Positions 23,813 to 36,676 of a stretch of 64,000 bases of DNA are shown in pieces. The position numbers were made by a program, and so were the translations under genes. The notes under the pieces were generated by a model. It saw only the letters and a list, made by a program, of their open reading frames with translations. It did no database searches and was not told the DNA's origin. This DNA is from Pyrenophora tritici-repentis (Eukaryota > Ascomycota > Dothideomycetes > Pleosporales > Pleosporaceae): NCBI RefSeq assembly GCF_003171515.1, contig NC_089394.1, positions 1,612,001 to 1,676,000 of the forward strand, given 5' to 3'. Positions within the stretch are counted from its first letter, which is position 1; the number at the start of each line of letters is the position of its first letter.

Positions 23813-25272
23813 TTAGTCCACAGGTGCGTGTTTGAAGAGGAAACTAACACTTTCGCCGTTGTGAGTACGTCTGCAGGCTTCGGCAAGCTGTCCAAGATTA
23901 GAACGCATCCCCGCATCCGGAGTGTGTACTTACAGTTGGGCTGATATCAATCGTCTCAATTCGATCGCAGAGCTCCTTCTTGTCCTCATGGGGTACTGTG
24001 TTGGTCACAACAATCTTCTTGAGCTTGCTGCCATTGAGCGCTTCGATAGCATTGCCGCTCAGAATTCCGTGGGTGACGATGGCTAGTGCATCCTTTGCAC
24101 CTTCGGAGATGAGGACGTCAGCTGCTTTGACAAGGGTACCACAAGTGTCAGCCATGTCGTCGACCAAGATGGCTGTTTTGCCTCGAACGTCTCCGACTAG
24201 CACCATTCGAGAGACCTCGTTGGGGCGTGTTCGCTCCTTGTGAATAAGGGCAAAGCCCAGATTGAGGCCATCGGCGATCGAGGTTGCTCTGAGATGAGTT
24301 AGTTCAAGGATGTTTTCGAAGATAGGACGGAGAGCAGTCCGACGCTCCGTTATGCGGACGTCTTAAGAGGGCACTGTTGTTCGATGTGCCGCTCAGCGCT
24401 ACAAGCGTAGTATGACAAGCGGACGTAATAGACATGTCTTACCTCTTTGCACCGCCCGCATCCGGACTAACGATAACACAATCCTTGACATCGAGGTTCT
24501 CGCGGATCCACCTCAGCGTGCTAGGTTCGGCGTAAAGATTGTCCACGGGCACATTGAAGAAACCTTGAATCTGGCTTGCGTGCAGATCCATGGTGATCAC
24601 GTGGTTGCAGCCTGCTGTCTGCAACATGTTTGCCATGAGCTTAGCAGTGATGGGTGCTCGGGACTTGTCCTTCTTGTCCTGGCGAGCATAAGGGAAGTTT
24701 GGAATCACAGCAGTAATGCGGCGAGCTGATGCCGTCTTGCACGCGTTGATCATGATGAGTAATTCCATGAGCGCGTCGTTGATGTCGCCTGGTGGTGTAG
24801 ATTGCAGGATGAATACTACGATACGGTCAGCTTGGAGCCAGCGTACGCAAAGCCACGCTCCTGCAGACGGGAGAGCATACCATCTTCATCTCTGACAGAC
24901 TCTCCAATAGTTACTGAAGTCTCTTGGTTTGAGTATTGGAGCACGAGGATCTTCGTAAGTTCTATGCCGAGTCTGCCGCAGCATTAGTAATGCTGTGCAA
25001 AACATGTGCTTGACGGTATGCAGCGCTCGTCACTCCACATGACGAGGAGTAGCCACATGCAAAGACGCTACACATCAGCGCGAAGTGCATCGTATGGGCA
25101 AAGATGCCCCGATAGCAGGTGAGGTTTGTTACCCGCGGGCATGTGCATGCCAAGTCATAGCCATAGACAAAGGCAGCATAAGGCGTGCCGAAGTTACTTA
25201 CCGATCCGCAACAAGCCGGGCAAGCTCAGGGTAGCTGTTGCCAGTTAGCAACTTGATGCTGTTTGTAGCCAT
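23813..25272 (-). CDS. ribose-phosphate pyrophosphokinase (PRPP synthase)
   Basis: Five exons (25272-25202, 24972-24881, 24815-24443, 24288-23934, 23887-23813) give 321 residues, the usual length for a catalytic PRS subunit without insertions. It transfers pyrophosphate from ATP to ribose 5-phosphate, making PRPP for purine, pyrimidine, His, Trp and NAD synthesis. Visible motifs are [20 protein letters not shown] after splicing, the catalytic segment [17 protein letters not shown], the signature [20 protein letters not shown] and the PRPP loop [13 protein letters not shown]. Introns of 229 and 154 bp are long for this window. Absence of long insertions suggests a PRS2/3/4-like rather than a PRS1/5-like subunit. 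The start is the only ATG that fits the conserved N-terminal segment. Confidence 0.95.
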
Positions 25273-26687
25273 GTCGATGAGGTTGAAGGAAGATTATGTC
25301 CCCCTCTGAAAATCATCAAGTAGTCGCCCAAAGACTGAACTTTTTGACGGGCACGGACCATGCGGAGAAAGGTGGCGCCGACGGAAAGAGCAGTCTAGCC
25401 GCGGTAGGGACCGGCGACGAACCCCCACCACTTTCACTTATCCTGTGCAATCTTAACGCAATCTCAGTCAAAGTCCAGATGCCTACTTTTGCTAAATCTT
25501 CGTTTTACTAACTATCATATACATGTGTAAGGAATATCTGGTTGCCCTTGTCCCATCTGTGCGAGGCGAGGCCCGGCGAGGCCCTAGTTCTCCTCTGAAA
25601 CTTGACTGCGGCCGGGAACCGTAATCGGGCTTGTTGGCTTGCTACATCTCCGAAAAACTTATCGACATCGAGTGCTGTGGCCTCACTAGAGTCACGGCCA
25701 TACATCATCCCCACTTCACTTGAACAAGGGTCGGCGCAAAGGAATGAACGTGGCCACTGCAAGAACGGGCAATCCTGAATCCTGCATGCGCGCGTGGCGT
25801 TCATAGACCCCCCGGTAATTTGTAGTAACGACTACTTGGGCTTCCCCTCTCATGTTCGTGCCCCACCAAATCCCGTTTCATCCGGTACATTTTAAGACGT
25901 CACGGTGCCGTTGAAACATGCTATCACGGCTGTACTACGGCCGACTCTTCAGCCTCACCGCGTATCTCGTTGAAACAACCTTGGGCCTCATTTCGTGCCG
26001 CCGGTGAAGGCGGCTGGGTAGATAGGATCTGAAGGTAGATCGTTCACTATTGTCGTTACAGTTGCCGTCGCAGGCGTACTTATACTGAACGTAATACCGG
26101 CCCGGGGTTAGTGCTGGTGGGACCAACGTGCTCGAGGCACCACAATGTTTCCAAGTTCGGCAGGGAGGATGCGGAGCGCCACAAGTGCGTATTGGAGATA
26201 ATTCAAGTGGGTCAGAGAGTACTTGGCTCAAGATGGATGGTATTCTCTATTGTATCTACCCCTGCGCCTGCAGGTCGTATCTTAACACAAACTCGGTGCG
26301 CCACAATGCAATTCGTCAATGCTCCAGTCGTGAAACATCCCCTAGCTAAGTTGTCACCGATTTTGAACTGGTGATGTAAGAGAAAATATTGATGTGCAAA
26401 GAAGCTACCTAAATATACAAAGGGAACGCGGAAATAATCGGGTATAGATGCCAGTATAGACAGTGCAGCAGAAGTTGGTAAGGGATTCTATCCCGTGCTG
26501 TGACAAATGAACCAAACTCCAAGGAAATAAACAGGTATTGGTAGAAAGAGCATATGCAAAGGCCGTAAGGGTACAGAGATAGCAATCGTGATGAGCTGGG
26601 TGCCGTATTAAAGGTGTACCAAAGAAGGTAAGATGATGGGTATCGTCTAAATGGGAGTGTAGTCGAAGGAACGTTTGCCCGATGGTT
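25273..26687. other. gene-free interval
   Basis: About 1.4 kb between two minus-strand genes. The left part must hold the PRPP synthase promoter and the right part the 3' UTR of the septation protein gene. Short open frames here show no recognisable family. Confidence 0.5.
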
Positions 26688-28480
26688 CTAGCACGTCTGC
26701 TCGCACATCTTACCGATGGCTCTCTCAATGTCAGAGAAGAGGTTCAACACGTGGCCATCGGCGTAGATCTTGATAGACTCTGTCTCTTTACGTTCAGTAC
26801 GGGCAGGGCTGTCGAGCTTGACAGGACTCCGCGGAGGCGTGGTCTCGGCAACGTGGTCGCGACTGCTAGGGTCTAGTACAATGGCAGCGGCAACGTGCTC
26901 GAGCAATTTTTGCCGGAGGCGTAAGCGGCGATTCTCGGCCTGCTCTAGTTTGAGGATAAATTCATCAATGGAAATGTCCAGTTCGGCAAGAGCTTCTTCC
27001 TGTTTGAGGAGTGATTCACGGGAGAAGATGACCGTCTCTCCACGCCTCAGGTAGGCGATCATACGGCCATGAAGCTTCTGGCGGCCCGCGCGCAGAGACT
27101 TGTAGGTCTTCCGGAGGTAGTCGCAGCGTTCGTCAAGTGCTCTGAGTTCCTGAAAAGAGATTAGTGATGATAGTTGAAGTAGGACTGTGAACAACTTACT
27201 CTTGACAATGATGCTACGTCCCGCTTGTTGAGAACTTCGAAGTTGCCGGCCTGATCATATGCTTGCTTGTGCAATAGCTTCTTGTCGCCGTCGCTCATGC
27301 GTCTTGAAGCTTCAGGCACTCGCATACCTTGAGGCAGCTTCCATGGATCCGGAGTAGGTTCGGGTCCGTCGGCTTCGGACACAGTCCGGCTTCGCTCCCT
27401 CTTACTGTTGCGTCGCTTGGGTCGGCCTCTTTCCATGATGGACGACTCCGACATGTTCCGGTTGTGAGATGACGATTGTGTAGCCATGGGGTCCTTCCTT
27501 TCCGTTCGCGGCGAGTTTCGGGTGGAGGCTGGTGATGTGGCATAGAAGGGGTTGGTAAAGGCTGAGGGTGGTGTAGGAAGAGGAACACTGCCATTTGGTG
27601 ATCGTCGCAGGTCCGATGTATTGAAGGGAGTGGTCGATGCGGGAGTGGTGAACTGTGGCTTCATTGCTCTTGAGTGGAGAACGAGTGGAGCGGGCGATGC
27701 TTTGCGCTCAATGGCAGGTGACTTTGGAGGTACTTGGGGTGGTAGTTCAGGTTCTTCCTCGATGTTTTCAGTTTCAAGCTTCAGTAACGGTCTAGGCGTT
27801 GCACCAGGACTGAGGATCGGGGACAGCGGCCTTCCGGTTCCACTGATCATTTCTGATGAGGGAGGACCGTTGTTTGCATACGATGAGTTGGCAGAAGGGC
27901 CAGTAACACAAACCATCATAGCATCACCAAAAGGACCAGTCCTCCAGTTTGAGCCTGGAGCACTGGTCGACCGTTCATGGCCAAAAGCCTCATATGATTG
28001 CTTGCGTAGAGGGGGTCTTCCCGGAATAGTGGCTAAAGAGTGGTTAGGCATTGGTGGGAAACAGCAGCAGCTGGAAAGGTCAAACTTACGAGAATCGATT
28101 GACATCTCTTGAACTGTCGTCATGGTGTTTCCAAGTTCGGGGACACTGACTTTCCTTCTTCTTGACAGAGAGCCAGTACGTTGCCAGAAAGGTAGGCTGC
28201 TTTCGGGTAAGACGGCAGTGTCGCTGAGAGAAGTAGAAGAACGGCCAACTGCGAGAGCAGCGAGCTTGTCGGAAGAGTGGCTTGGCTTTGATAGTCCGAC
28301 TGGGCTCTTTGCTGAAGGCCAAAGTTGATATTTTGAAGTAGTGGGTGGTTGAGTGAGGGCTGAGGGAGCAGCACCGGGCGAGTTTGAATCTCTGGAAGGC
28401 TGGAGGTCCTTGAGTGAGCACGAGCGTCGGGGTGGGTGGTGATTCATCGGGTCGAGGGGTCGAGCTGGGCGGCTTACCAT
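26688..28480 (-). CDS. Uds1-like (up-regulated during septation) coiled-coil protein
   Basis: Three exons (28480-28090, 28032-27200, 27149-26688) give 561 residues. The first about 360 residues are disordered and rich in Ser, Pro, Arg and Thr, with many SP/TP sites (likely CDK or MAPK targets) and PPQVPPKSP. The conserved part starts near residue 380 (KKLLHKQAYDQAGNFEVLNKRDV) and continues across the last splice as a coiled coil (SLSRELRALDERCDYLRKTY, KLLEHVAAAIVLD). This matches the fungal domain named Up-regulated during septation, first linked to septum formation in fission yeast. No enzymatic motif is present. The start at 28480 begins the basic N terminus; the frame is open to an ATG at 28750, so a longer N terminus is not excluded. 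Confidence 0.75.
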
Positions 28481-31400
28481 GATCCTGGAGGAAGTTTCCA
28501 GACTTATATAAATGGTCGACTTGTCGGTGTCGGAACGCATGCAATTGGCAATGTGTGTCATGGCGGACGTTTGAGGTTGCCGTGGCTCACTGTCTGAAGT
28601 ACAAGGTTGATGAGACTCGGGAGGCGGGTATGTCAAACATGAGGGCTTTCCCTGCATGTATGTGGTAAAAAAGACACGGCTGTGGGTCAAGTGTGGCTCG
28701 CAGGCACTAGTAGTGATAGCTGCAGCAACGAGGAGGGCCCCTGCTACCAATAGCAGAAAAAGTGTCTAGGCTGTCGGCGGCGCAGCCAGGAGCAGACTGG
28801 CGGGCGTTGGATGAAACACGGGCCTAACCTCGCATGTCTGGCGATTCGTGGGGTAGGCTATACGGTCGCGCAATTAAGGTCCAGGGTGATCTGCACGATG
28901 TGCTTCGCGGCACCACCCTTCCATGGAGCACAACGGATGGTGCCTCTTCGGTGCAAAAATGCTGATCTGCAGGACGGTGCGGAGGCGAGTATGTGCAAAG
29001 CAAAGTAGTGAAGCAGGATGCGAGCTGGTATCTACAGTACCTAGTGCGCCGACGATGGCGCACCTGACGCAGCTGAAATCAAGGCACCACTCCGACGACC
29101 ATCAAACCACGACGCATGCAAGGCGGCCGTCGAAAGGGCATAGGGCATGCGGTTTACCATGCCGGTCGGTCACGCCCGAAAGGGTATGAAAGCCGATGCT
29201 GAAGGCTGCGAGCATGGCTCTGGGGGATGCATCCGTCAGGCAGAGCCATGTGGTGTTAATTAAGAAGGAAACATGTGCCCCGTGCAGGACTTGGGCCAGT
29301 GCAGAGACGTGTGCAGGCAATGTGCAGGTGAAGGTGAAGCGGAGCGGACAAGAGCATACGGTATACAGTACATACATGTACACGGTAGTACGAGGTGTAA
29401 GATTGTTACTCTGTACAGTACCCGGTGCATGGGGCGTATACGACAGCTGAGGTTGTGCCCGGTGCACCTGCCAGTGTCTGGTTGGCTGGAGCGTACGCGG
29501 AGGGAGGGAGGAAGGTGCGCGTCAGGAACGGGGGCAGGTGCGAAGCGAACGTTTAGGTGCAGCCGGGGCACCCATTGGCTGCGGAAGCGGCCTCGTGGCA
29601 GCCCTGGCTACTGGAAGCAGCTGGCAGGGTCATGACGGCACAGTAATAAGCAGGCACGACTCGCAAACACCAGGAATTTTCTAGACGATGCCGCTCAAAG
29701 CTTATCGTCGCCTGGTGAGACTTTGTGAGGATTGCTAGCGAACGGCAGCATGGCTAGCAGCGCTGAGCGCCTCAACCCTTATACGACGGCCAAATATCGA
29801 CAAAATCCCACGGCATCTTCCACGCTGCAGGACCATGAGAGTTCCCCTGTCGCGTTTGGGCACCGTCGCACAAACTCCACACTGGACTGGATAGCTGCGC
29901 GAACCATGCCTTGACGTCGGCTAGGTAGGCTGGTGTGCAGCTTTCATCATCTAGCAGCCCTGATTTCACCTGTTTGAACTCACCGAACCCTCATCTCGTT
30001 CTCATTTCCGCGCCGTGACCATGATGAATCCATCCAATGTTGTCGACGAGCAACATGACTAGAGCTTTCATCTCCCGACTGCAGCACATATAGGCGAGGC
30101 CCCAGCCTTATAGAGTAGCCAGGCCTGAGCCGTCGCGGCCTGTCGCTTAGATGTAGGCGAAAGCGGTTCCGTGCCCAGAAAAGAGACGATCACTTGCTCT
30201 ACACAGCACTCCAATGTAAGACGTACTATCAGCAAACTAGCACTGCTTCGTCACCAGCCTCAACAGCGCCCTGGCCGTCACTTGCCGATTCCGCTCAACG
30301 GTAGTGGTAGCGTGCTGCTCCAGAGGCAGCCAAGTGACCGGTGGGTCCCAGACACCGTCTTTCCCATCTCTTGCTCAGTAAACTTTGCGCCATAGCATTA
30401 GTGCCTGTGCCTAGCTAATCTCTGTCACACACCAGCAGACGACTGACTTGCTTCTCACCCACGCCAAAAGCCGGCACGCCAGCCGTCAGCGGCCAGCGGC
30501 TAGTTCCCAGGCGAGGGCAGATGCATCTCAGAAGAGACCCGCCCATCGGCCACAAGCCATGGCTGTCCGCCGTCGAGACAAGCCCGTCGCAGACGTCCAC
30601 TGATCCTGCCACGCCTCGGTGCTGGGCGACGGGGAAACGGCCTCGTTTGCCGAGAGTTGCTTGCAACCCCCACGAAACATTACTACTTTCCATCATCGAC
30701 TTCTGCGCTTCTGGCAATGCAAACTATTGGAAACCGTCGACGACGCTCTAGCATCGTCACCTTCATCCATATGCGCCCAACTATACATCTGCGCTTTGCG
30801 CTTTGCGCTTTGCAGCTTCCCGCTCCGCTCCCCTGCAAGGTTTTCCGACATCACGCCAAGCGAATGCCGTCATGACCAAGTCTTTGCAAGGGACTGCTGC
30901 ACGCCATGTGCCAGCTGCGAGCGCAGAGTCAATATCATCCGATTCGCACCGCATACGGTTACTACCTTGCCTGTTCCTCATCAAAAATACATTGTTATGC
31001 GGGTCGACGTGCTGCACCTCATTCTCACTCGGGCCAGCTTCCCAGAAAAAGGACTTTGTGGCTTTACCCAGCTCCTCGCTGCCTCGTGACTGTCCTAGGT
31101 GGACCTGCGTCCCATCACTCCAACGTAGCTTCGGTAGGTTCGCAGGCGACGAACACTACCCAACGCGTAGCAACGTGCAGCAACCATTGCTCCACAACAG
31201 ATGATCTCGCCCTGCTTCTCCACTGCAAGTGGCTGATTGCGGTATTTCTCTGCGAGCTCAACCATCAACTCCCTCACGCGCCACTCACCCAGCGCACTTC
31301 ATCACACAGTTGCATGCTGCGAACCTTGGTTCTGCTTGTTTCAAACCATGTTATCTTCCTGCGGGTGTCGGCACGCTTCCCTTTGATCACCCGGAAACTA

Positions 31401-34400
31401 CTCGTCGCCCATCTCCATACGAAGATCCTATTGAAACGGCAAAAGGGAATAATTTCAATTGTCGCGGCGAGTACGTGTGCTGGTCTATCAGTGTGATATC
31501 GCGACCTGCCCACTTCCATGTTACACCCAACCAAAGATCAGGCTTCCTGTGAATACATACAAGGGCCGCTATATGCCTGATTCCTGATGTTGCATTGCTG
31601 TCGTCGTCACAATCACCTCATCTCCGATGTCTGGATTGATGGATGCCGCAAGTTGATGTCAAAGGAACAGCCGTTGTATTGCATTGGCCATGTCTATCAA
31701 TGCGCATACGGATACGCTGAGTCGTACGCGGTACATTGACAGCCGTGCCGCTGCGAGCAGACACGACTCGTGGAGATACCACTTTGGGTATGGGGTACGA
31801 TATTCCGCTTATCACCACAAACGTCTCCAAGGCTGTCCCTTGTGATATATCCGGAATCCTGCGTTGCTTTGGTGATGAAAAACAATACTGACAAAATGAC
31901 GTAAGCACGATTCCCTAGCTTGGTCTCAGTCTCCTTCCTTCCTTCTTCATCGCATTATTGTCGCGGCAAAGACACGGCTATTGCTACAAGAACTCCTCTT
32001 GTAGGGTATATCCTTACTCTTCCTTTTACTCTTTTGTCAATTTCAACTCCCGTGTTCAGGTACCGTACTCATTCTATGGCTAGATACAGCTTTGCCTCAT
32101 AAATGCGGCTAGCTCGGCGTGTTCGATTTTGGCCCTGACACAGAAACCATGTGGCAAACTTGAATGCACCAGTCCTGCGGCATTTTCATCTTCTGACTCT
32201 TTCTGTAGGATCCAAGAGTAGGAAGGTCAAGCGGCCACAAGGGTGTTCCTTTGCACATGTCACGTTCTCATTATGATGCATCAGCGCTCCATCTGCAGCT
32301 GTTCGCACTCCAATCTCTCTACCTGCAGTTAGGTAAAGATAATTGTCACGTTTGCATTCCAACACAGGATGATCGAAAATGGACCTTCGATCCGAGGGTC
32401 ATGCACAAGTTGCCGTTTCGATGTCACTACTCGTGGGTCCATTAGCCCACTACAGGTTTTACCCCAGATATGAGACGCAAGTTGAAATCTTAGGCCCTGT
32501 AAGAATACATGAGAACACACCTATACGGCACTCGGGAGGTCTGGACGCCGACTGGAGTCTTGTCGCCATCAGTCAGCAGACGAGAACTATCCAGCGATTT
32601 GAAATACTCCGAAGTGGCGGAAGCAACCATTAGAAAGCAGTCGAGTACCCACATGTAATCGGTTCGACCAGCAATTGACGTCGAGCCCCAAATTACTAAG
32701 CAGTCGTTCATGCGCAATATTTATTTAAACGCGGTCGATGTCTCCTGATAAGATCTCCTCATTATGCGCAACTCCTTGCGTTAGGCTGCTTTGGTGGTGG
32801 TGGGCTGATCCTTGTCGGTATGGATTCTCATCTATGCTACGATCATTAATGCGCATAATGTAAGAGACGAGTACCCCAGCGCTGTATGCGTGAACATGAT
32901 CTACGGAGTGTCCGAAGTCGCCGTTCAGCCAGTTCACATATTGGAGCAATCAGGCACCTGGTTCAAGTGAGATAAGTTGACAATTGGTCAGGTCAACGAT
33001 CGTGGTGTATTGTCATATGAGATCAGGTCATAGTATAACTTAGCAGAGTATACCTGCCCTACTATAAGCGAGGAACACATAGGGTTCTGACAGAAAATCT
33101 GCGAACGGTACTGCAGCCCTATCGGCCCTTGAAAAAGCATACCAGAAAAGCAACCATGAAGCTACGCGAAGATAAGAAAAGCCACCCTCTTAAGATCAGA
33201 TCTACCAGCCCTATCAGAGATGTCGGCGAAACTGGCATCTATTTCCGCCCCCAACCAACCCTCTCGAAACCACGAACCTGGCTGCCCGCAGAAAAACCAC
33301 ACAAAAGTCCCGTAGCCTCAACTTCCTAGACGACTTTTGCGAAAAGCCTCATCATCGCCGAACGTGAGATTTGCAAGTATGACGACAATGACGAAGAATT
33401 TTCTCTTCGTTAGCGATGATTTCAAAATCCTATCTTGCTCTTACTTGTCGTATTATCACAAGGACCATCGATACGACCACACGCATCGCCCCTCGATCCG
33501 ACACCGAAGCGAAAATTGAAGCTAGATCCAAAGTCTGGGTCAAATGCAGAGTCAAAGACAAGCTACACTCGTAGCGCCGAACAAACGAAAGCTCTTAGAA
33601 TGGGCCCTACTTCCATACTACCGCATGCACGACCGTTGGGTCCTCACACCCTCATTCCCCCAAGCGCATCCTTTCATACGCAATCCCCCCCATTCCCTTT
33701 CCCCCGCAAATAAACTTCGCACCTGTAACGTAAACGTTCAAACTTACCAAATTTGGCGAGTAAGATGGGCTGTCTATTTTTGGGCGCGACTAAATCTCCC
33801 TTTTTCTTGCTTCGAGAAGGAAAGTAGAGCTCGTCGGTATGCGACTAGGACTAGGTGCAGTCGATGGGCGCACGATTGCGTGGTGTCCGTATCGCATCGT
33901 GGGGCGCGTGGCGGACGACGGTGCGCGCGTGAGTCGGAGCGCGATGCGAAGGGGGGTATATCAGAGCACATATAGGGGCGATAAATCATCATTGTCGTCG
34001 GGGCACGTGACGTGAGCGACGAGATTGGCTGTCGGAGGCTGTAGATCTTAGAGATCGTTGGGGTCTAGGAATGATCGTTCCGCATCTTGAACATAAGGAT
34101 TTTGGGTAGGGGCGGGGGTGGGAGGGGAAAGAGGAGGGATAGTGAAGGAAGAAGTAGTGTGTGGGGGGTGCTTTTTGGTTTCTGACTAGGAGAATTGAGC
34201 GCGGGATGGCGTTTTGCTTGACGTACATGCGCAAAATGGAATGAGTAGACCGACATAGAGTATGAGATTTCTTGAATACTGTAAAACTCTTTGCACTCGG
34301 TGTTGAGTGGAGAAGCTTGGTATGCTCACATCAAATCATGGTTACAGATATTGGTACATAACATGGAGAAGGGATATCTGAGGAAAGAGAGGAAAACTAA

Positions 34401-34834
34401 ACAGAACAGTGATACAACTATCCTACTTCAACATGCTCTTTGACCGTTTCGACCCCACAAGCAAATGCAATATGGCTGTTTGACCATACTCATATGCTTT
34501 TTTCCTTCCAGAAACCCGCAACAATTTCGAAACAACGTTTTGTCCCTTGGTTACAAACCCATCCATGTCTTCTCCCGTTCTTCTCGAAGCCCACCCAGCT
34601 CAACACTTTTCATGGGGCGCACCCAAAAAGCACCCAGCTAGATGGGTTTCCCCAGCCTCCACACCGCCATCAAACCACCCTGACCAGTACAGGCTTGCGC
34701 CACCCTCCCAGGCAAACCACCCGGCAGATCTCTCCTCCTCCTTCTGTCTGCTCACTCCCCTCAGAAAAAAAACACGGACATAGCCACACCCGCTCTTCCG
34801 ATCAAGCCTCTCCCTTCCCAACCCGCACACTAAC
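28481..34834. other. 6.3-kb gene-free stretch
   Basis: No frame in this stretch has recognisable protein features; the longest (about 196 codons near 30906-31496) is of mixed, non-conserved composition. Small repeats are visible: a 7-bp tandem repeat GCTTTGC (three units, 30793-30813) and several GTACAGTAC/TACATGTA motifs near 29355-29425. The left part may be a long promoter or leader of the septation gene. A region of this size could hold noncoding RNA, but the sequence alone does not show it. Confidence 0.45.
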
Positions 34835-36178
34835 TTACCTTAGCTCAACGCCCAATCTCTCGACCAGCATGTTTCTCAGTCGCTCGTGCAGCTCATTAGT
34901 CTCCTCATTCGTCAGCGTGCGTTCCAAACTGCGGTAGTTGATGCGATAGCACATGCTTCTACGGCCAGTCTTGGGGTGCACGAATTGATCTGTTAGCCGC
35001 ACGTCTTCGATGAGGTCGCCGCCGATTTCGCGGGCGATTTCCATGACGTCGTTCTCGTGGAAGGAAGAGGATTGTGGTGGTGGTATGGGACTGGCTGGTG
35101 GGATGGGGTTGTCGCCGTCTGGCGGGTTGCTTGATACAATGCCCGGTGCCTGGGCAGCAGCGCCTCCACCGCCGGCAGCACTTGAGGAGCTCTTGAGCCA
35201 GAAACTCACGTCTTTGAAACATGCGGGATATTTGCTAAAGGGGATGAAACGGCGGATGGGCTTCTGTTCGCTGAATTGCGATAGGAAGCGCTCGTCGCTT
35301 GACCAGAACAGACGGATATCAGGGATGGAATAGAGCAGCATGGCGATGCGCTCGAGACCAATACCAAAGGCCCAGCCTACGCGGTTGGAGACTGACGCAT
35401 TGTCCAGGATGGGTTGGGAGACGATGCCACAGCCGAGGACTTCGAGCCAGTCGCCTTGCCAGAAGACTTCTAGTTCCCACGAGGGTGAGGTGAAGGGGAA
35501 GTAGGCTTCTACCCAGCGTACTTTGAGGGGTTCGTTGGGAGTATCTGAAGTAGTGTCCGAGGCGCTTTTTGCAGCGTTGAAAATTGTGACGACCATGTCT
35601 TCGAGACTGCGTTTTAGATGGGCGGCTATGGCTTCAACTTCTTCTGGTAAGTGGCCTGTTTGTAGAGGATTACGCTCAGAGTGGAAAGACGGGTTTGGGT
35701 CTTCGACGGCGATGTCGTGCTTGGGTATATCCTCTACGTCTTCCCAGATGATTTGGGCGAGGTCCTTGCCATCTTTTTTTGCTTGCTCCCGGTTCCATGT
35801 TCGTGCTCCTTCCATCTGGTGAAAAACAGGGTAATGGCTCCGGTCAATGGCGTCACGGCGGTAGACATCAGCACTGATGAGATAGCCTTCGCTTTCGTTG
35901 CTGCGGAAGGTATCGGCTTGGTGGGCGGAAGTGTGGGTTCGTAGTACGGTGTCCTTGTTCAGGTAGTACGTGTCTGTTCGACTGCGTCCGACGTGGTCCA
36001 AGGGAAAGCCTAGTGAGTCGAAGTTTTGCCCTGTGGTGACGATGGGGAAGAGCTCGTTATGCGTTTTGTAGCCTGGGAAGCGGGATTCGATGAGTTTCCG
36101 TGTTATAGTGAGAGGATGGTCTGGTTGTAGATGAAGACGTCGAGGGATGGCAGCAAGAATTGTGGAAGGTGTGTTCAT
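34835..36178 (-). CDS. MSF1: mitochondrial phenylalanyl-tRNA synthetase (N-terminal exon unresolved)
   Basis: The open frame of 447 codons is the body of monomeric mitochondrial PheRS. It has TRKLIESRFPGYK, then the aminoacylation core with RTHTSAHQ, YPVFHQMEGARTW, FPFTSPSWELEVFWQGDWLEVLGCG, RVGWAFGIGLERIAMLLYSIPDIR, and a C-terminal anticodon-binding FDX-ACB domain (TDQFVHPKTGRRSMCYRINYRSLERTL). A low-complexity Ala/Gly/Pro insert lies before that domain. The annotated ATG is not the natural start: 17 further conserved codons (VPRDVKIEG, YQTDEW) lie in frame at 36179-36229. An in-frame TAA at 36245-36247 blocks further extension, so an upstream exon with the mitochondrial signal is needed. 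Candidate acceptors are CTAG at 36239 or CAG near 36230, but no convincing donor was found. Confidence 0.85.
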   Translation of the reverse strand: MNTPSTILAAIPRRLHLQPDHPLTITRKLIESRFPGYKTHNELFPIVTTGQNFDSLGFPLDHVGRSRTDTYYLNKDTVLRTHTSAHQADTFRSNESEGYLISADVYRRDAIDRSHYPVFHQMEGARTWNREQAKKDGKDLAQIIWEDVEDIPKHDIAVEDPNPSFHSERNPLQTGHLPEEVEAIAAHLKRSLEDMVVTIFNAAKSASDTTSDTPNEPLKVRWVEAYFPFTSPSWELEVFWQGDWLEVLGCGIVSQPILDNASVSNRVGWAFGIGLERIAMLLYSIPDIRLFWSSDERFLSQFSEQKPIRRFIPFSKYPACFKDVSFWLKSSSSAAGGGGAAAQAPGIVSSNPPDGDNPIPPASPIPPPQSSSFHENDVMEIAREIGGDLIEDVRLTDQFVHPKTGRRSMCYRINYRSLERTLTNEETNELHERLRNMLVERLGVELR

Positions 36179-36247
36179 CCACTCATCAGTTTGATAGCTC
36201 CTTCCTTCAATCTTGACATCTCTCGGAACTGATGCTAGATAGACTTA

Positions 36248-36623
36248 GATGTTGTCCTCGTGAAAATTGATTGCAACGGCTTTTGGATATGGAGATGACC
36301 AAGAAAGCCAGCGCATAAATCCAGCAAGATAGCTAGATGTAACGAACGCTATTTTCATAGTCATACAGCCTAGGCATACCGCGAATGAACATCACATGAT
36401 AGCAACTTACTAGAAGAGTTGCATCTCACAGTATGTGGCCACAACCTCGACAATACCACCGGAATCCGTACCCTTGATGACGCATTCAAACTCAATTGAC
36501 GGCAAATTGCTGTCGAGCACATCGGTATCCGCATCTTTGTAGCTACTGTTCCCGTAATGGCCGTTGTCGCTTCCACACAAAATCGCAACTCGCGGCGCCA
36601 AGCCCAGCCAGAAGCTCCGAGCT
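36248..36623. other. upstream region of mitochondrial PheRS
   Basis: This stretch lies between the conserved PheRS body and the left end of the pogo-like insertion. It should contain the missing first PheRS exon. A 63-codon minus-strand frame (36601-36410) is present, but I cannot tie it to any family or splice it to PheRS. Confidence 0.4.
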
Positions 36624-36625
36624 TA

Positions 36626-36676
36626 ACGTGTCCGTGCACCTTGTGCCCGGATTCATCTCATGCCCCGCGAACACCA
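36626..36676. repeat. left terminal inverted repeat of pogo-like element 1
   Basis: Begins ACGTGTCCGTGCACCTTGTG next to a TA dinucleotide. It is the inverted counterpart of 41831-41882, differing by two substitutions in the CTTGTG/CTCATG part and one base in the CGCGAAC/CGCCGAAC part. Confidence 0.92.

Noticed and set aside
30619..31496. Overlapping open frames of 130-196 codons in the gene-free region
   Set aside because: Several frames are open on both strands at once, composition is not protein-like, and no motif, signal peptide or intron pattern supports any of them.
32655..32670. tRNA B-box-like GGTTCGACC
   Set aside because: No A box, acceptor stem or anticodon arm could be folded around it. 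No tRNA or rRNA gene was found in the window.
36410..36601. 63-codon minus-strand frame with three cysteines between PheRS and the pogo-like element
   Set aside because: No family match, no signal peptide and no splice link to PheRS could be supported; it may be chance or part of the missing PheRS leader.
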